Shown here piece after piece: positions 5,468 through 6,868 of a stretch of DNA of 6,868 bases. Under the pieces are notes generated by a model. That model was not told the DNA's origin, ran no database searches, and worked only from the letters and a program-made list of their open reading frames with translations. Every line of letters begins with the position of its first letter. Position 1 is the stretch's first letter. The DNA comes from Pseudomonadota bacterium (lineage in GTDB: Bacteria > Pseudomonadota > Alphaproteobacteria > Sphingomonadales > Sphingomonadaceae): contig CAUJJQ010000105.1 in the NCBI GenBank assembly GCA_963205285.1, positions 1 through 6,868 on the forward strand, read 5' to 3'. A program made the translations under genes and the position numbers.

Positions 5468-5512
5468 CGTGATTTCGGAGCCGTGAAATATTCCATTTCA
5501 CTCGAAATCACG
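5468..5512. terminator. Nested palindrome between convergent hemJ and nudC, probable bidirectional terminator
   Basis: Perfect 10-bp outer arms CGTGATTTCG (5468-5477) and CGAAATCACG (5503-5512) enclose perfect 7-bp inner arms GTGAAAT (5483-5489) and ATTTCAC (5495-5501) with a 5-nt loop. The two stems are joined by an asymmetric bulge of 5 versus 1 nt. It starts 6 bp after the hemJ stop and 29 bp beyond the nudC stop. Neither side has a long U-tract: the minus strand continues with GGCTGTTT and the plus strand with CCATTTCCTT. A terminator or 3'-end stabiliser is therefore the best, not certain, reading. Confidence 0.65.
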
Positions 5513-5540
5513 CCATTTCCTTGGCCGACGCAATGAAATA

Positions 5541-6416
5541 TTAGTCCGGTAATTCAGACCAGTATCGTAATAAACTATGCGCAATGGCAAAGGACGGCGG
5601 CATACCGAACCGGCTTTCATCGCCCGCGATGGCGGCGTGTACCTCTGCCTTGGTAACCCAGATTGCCGATTCCAATTCCTGAGTGTCGAGCGTGATGGCA
5701 TCACCCTTTGCCTCTGCCAGACAGCCGATCATCAGTTGCGATGGAAAGGGCCAGGGCTGGCTGGCGACATAATCGACGCGCCCCGCAACCACCCCCGCTT
5801 CCTCGGCCAGTTCGCGGCGCACCGCCTCCTCTATTGATTCGCCCGGTTCGAGAAAACCGGCGAGCGCGGAATAACGCCCATGGGGAAAGCCCGCCTGACG
5901 CCCCAATAATGCCTTGCCTTCGAAGGTAGCGAGCATGATCACCACCGGGTCGGTGCGCGGGAATTGCGGCGTTTTGCAGGCGCAGCAGTCGCGCTGCCAG
6001 CCGCCGCGTGCAGCGCTGGTTTCGCCGCCGCAGGCTGCGCAAAAACGGTGGCGCTGGTGCCAATCAACCATCGAACGCGCCATGCCATAGAGCGCGGCAT
6101 CACCGGGGCTGAGCATGGGAATGGTGCCCCATGCGCGGCGGGAGCGCGGGTCCAGAACGCGCCCCGGCGACAACAGGGTGACGAAATGTGCGCGCCCATC
6201 GACCATGCCGAGCAGCGCCAATTCGGCATCATCGGGGGTTTCGGCCATGCTGCCCCAGGCGAGCGCACCATCAGCACCTATCACCGGATCCAACCCATCG
6301 AGCAGCAATAATCGCGCAGTAAGCGAGCGGCTGAGCGCCGCCACCGCCGCTGTATCACCGCGCAGCGCATCGGCACGGTCAATATCAGCGCCGGTGAAAA
6401 ATATATGGGGCGGCAT
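5541..6416 (-). CDS. nudC: NAD+/NADH pyrophosphatase (NudC-type Nudix hydrolase)
   Basis: NudC splits NADH or NAD+ into NMN(H) and AMP; family members also remove NAD caps from RNA 5' ends. With the ATG at 6416-6414 the protein is 291 residues and starts MPPHIFFTGADIDRADALRG. It contains a zinc ribbon with Cys126/Cys129 (CAAC) and Cys144/Cys147 (CCAC), QFPRTDPVVIML (151-162), a full Nudix box from Gly187 to Val209 (GFLEPGE, then RELAEEAGV with Glu202, Glu205 and Glu206), and the NADH-selective block SQPWPFP (219-225). After that block the usual x-Ser is Ser-Gln, a small deviation. The frame stays open 37 codons further upstream, but that part lies inside mutY and lacks homology. The start is 7 bp after the mutY stop with an AGGA ribosome site, indicating one operon. 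Confidence 0.95.
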   Translation of the reverse strand: MPPHIFFTGADIDRADALRGDTAAVAALSRSLTARLLLLDGLDPVIGADGALAWGSMAETPDDAELALLGMVDGRAHFVTLLSPGRVLDPRSRRAWGTIPMLSPGDAALYGMARSMVDWHQRHRFCAACGGETSAARGGWQRDCCACKTPQFPRTDPVVIMLATFEGKALLGRQAGFPHGRYSALAGFLEPGESIEEAVRRELAEEAGVVAGRVDYVASQPWPFPSQLMIGCLAEAKGDAITLDTQELESAIWVTKAEVHAAIAGDESRFGMPPSFAIAHSLLRYWSELPD

Positions 6417-6421
6417 GGCAA

Positions 6422-6425
6422 TCCT
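6422..6425 (-). promoter_or_regulatory. Ribosome binding site of nudC overlapping the mutY stop codon
   Basis: On the minus strand, AGGA shares two bases with the mutY TAG (6426-6424) and sits 5 nt before the nudC ATG. This fixes the nudC start and suggests that ribosomes finishing mutY can restart on nudC. Confidence 0.6.
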
Positions 6426-6868
6426 AAGCTGTTGTAGCGCGCGCCAATGTCGCGGCGCGGGCATAAAGTGTCGGCAAACCCGCCGCTTCAATTTGGTCGA
6501 GTGGCCACCAGATAATCGGCGTATCACTGGCTGGCAACGCGCTTTCGTCCGCCGCCACGACGTCGAGCAACAGCGCGAAATGGGTGAATATATGCCGCAC
6601 CCGCCCCAAACCCTGGGGTGGCGGGGCGGGCGGCATTGTTACCGCCGTCCATGGCGGGCCGGGTAGCGCGCGCATCCCACCCAATAATCCCTTGGCCGGG
6701 CGGGTGATAAGCGCAACCGCACCCTCCCGCACCACCCAGAGCGCGACGCCTTGGCGGGTCGGGCGCGGCGTTTTGGTGCGCCTGCGCGGCAATGTGCCCG
6801 CCAACCCCTGCCGTGCGGCGGCACAATCGCTGTGCAGCGGACAGGCGCTGCAATCGGGCGTCCGCGCG
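6424..6868 (-). CDS. mutY: A/G-specific adenine DNA glycosylase, C-terminal part (5' end cut by window edge)
   Basis: MutY removes adenine mispaired with 8-oxoguanine and so prevents G:C to T:A transversions. The window holds the last 147 residues. At its start, PDCSACPLHSDCAAARQG shows the last three cysteines of the MutY/EndoIII iron-sulfur cluster (C-x2-C-x5-C); the first cysteine (C-x6-C spacing) should fall about two residues beyond the edge. The rest is the Nudix-like domain that recognises 8-oxoguanine: RQGVALWVVREGAVALITRP, then GLLGGMRALPGPPW and, about 35 residues on, HIFTHFALLLDV, matching the family's LLGGMWxLP and HxFTHxxL motifs. An internal TTG at 6804 could be mistaken for a start, but the upstream cysteines are in the same frame. 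It ends in TAG and is followed 7 bp later by nudC. Confidence 0.94.
   Translation of the reverse strand, partial: ARTPDCSACPLHSDCAAARQGLAGTLPRRRTKTPRPTRQGVALWVVREGAVALITRPAKGLLGGMRALPGPPWTAVTMPPAPPPQGLGRVRHIFTHFALLLDVVAADESALPASDTPIIWWPLDQIEAAGLPTLYARAATLARATTA

Noticed and set aside
6417..6527. 37-codon N-terminal extension of NudC
   Set aside because: It overlaps the 3' end of mutY in another frame and has no Nudix-family similarity. The ATG at 6416 has a suitable ribosome site.
1..6868. CRISPR arrays, insertion sequences, tRNA or rRNA genes, prophage or toxin-antitoxin genes
   Set aside because: I looked on both strands and found no repeat-spacer pattern, transposase, terminal inverted repeats, tRNA-like cloverleaf or foreign-looking base composition. 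Nearly all the DNA is accounted for by housekeeping genes.

Overview
The window reads as a stretch of an alphaproteobacterial chromosome, probably from the Sphingomonadales (Sphingopyxis/Sphingomonas-like). This placement is inferred from the GC-rich coding style, the protein sequences and the gene order. No exotic defence, mobile or secondary-metabolite system is visible. The most interesting object is a probable chromosomal replication origin. It lies between the PPSR (DUF299) gene and hemE, the same two genes that flank the experimentally known origin of Caulobacter crescentus.

Layout. Left of the origin is a leftward block on the minus strand. Read outward from the origin it is a PPSR-type dikinase regulatory kinase/phosphorylase, Maf nucleotide pyrophosphatase, shikimate dehydrogenase (aroE), dephospho-CoA kinase (coaE), and then, after a 63-bp gap, the DNA polymerase III epsilon proofreading subunit (dnaQ, cut by the left edge). 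The first four genes overlap by 13, 4 and 4 bp and look like one translationally coupled transcription unit. The 308-bp origin interval (3620-3927) holds a perfect TTATCCACA-type DnaA box, several near-consensus boxes, a 12-bp-phased GGATRA array, an inverted box pair, a tight cluster of GANTC sites (the CcrM methylation sequence) inside and beside a hairpin, and a 19-bp run of pure A/T next to hemE.

Right of the origin, hemE and hemJ run rightward with a TAATG overlap. They supply two late steps of haem synthesis. A 78-bp convergent gap with a nested 45-bp palindrome, probably a bidirectional terminator, separates hemJ from a leftward pair. That pair is mutY (cut by the right edge) followed 7 bp later by nudC.

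How the genes fit together. Genes next to the origin are transcribed away from it, co-directional with the expected replication forks. nudC and mutY point back toward it. Several products guard nucleotide quality or DNA fidelity: DnaQ proofreads, MutY removes adenine opposite 8-oxoguanine, Maf hydrolyses non-canonical nucleotides, and NudC hydrolyses NADH or decaps NAD-RNA. The remaining genes are core metabolism (shikimate, CoA, haem, control of the PEP/pyruvate node).
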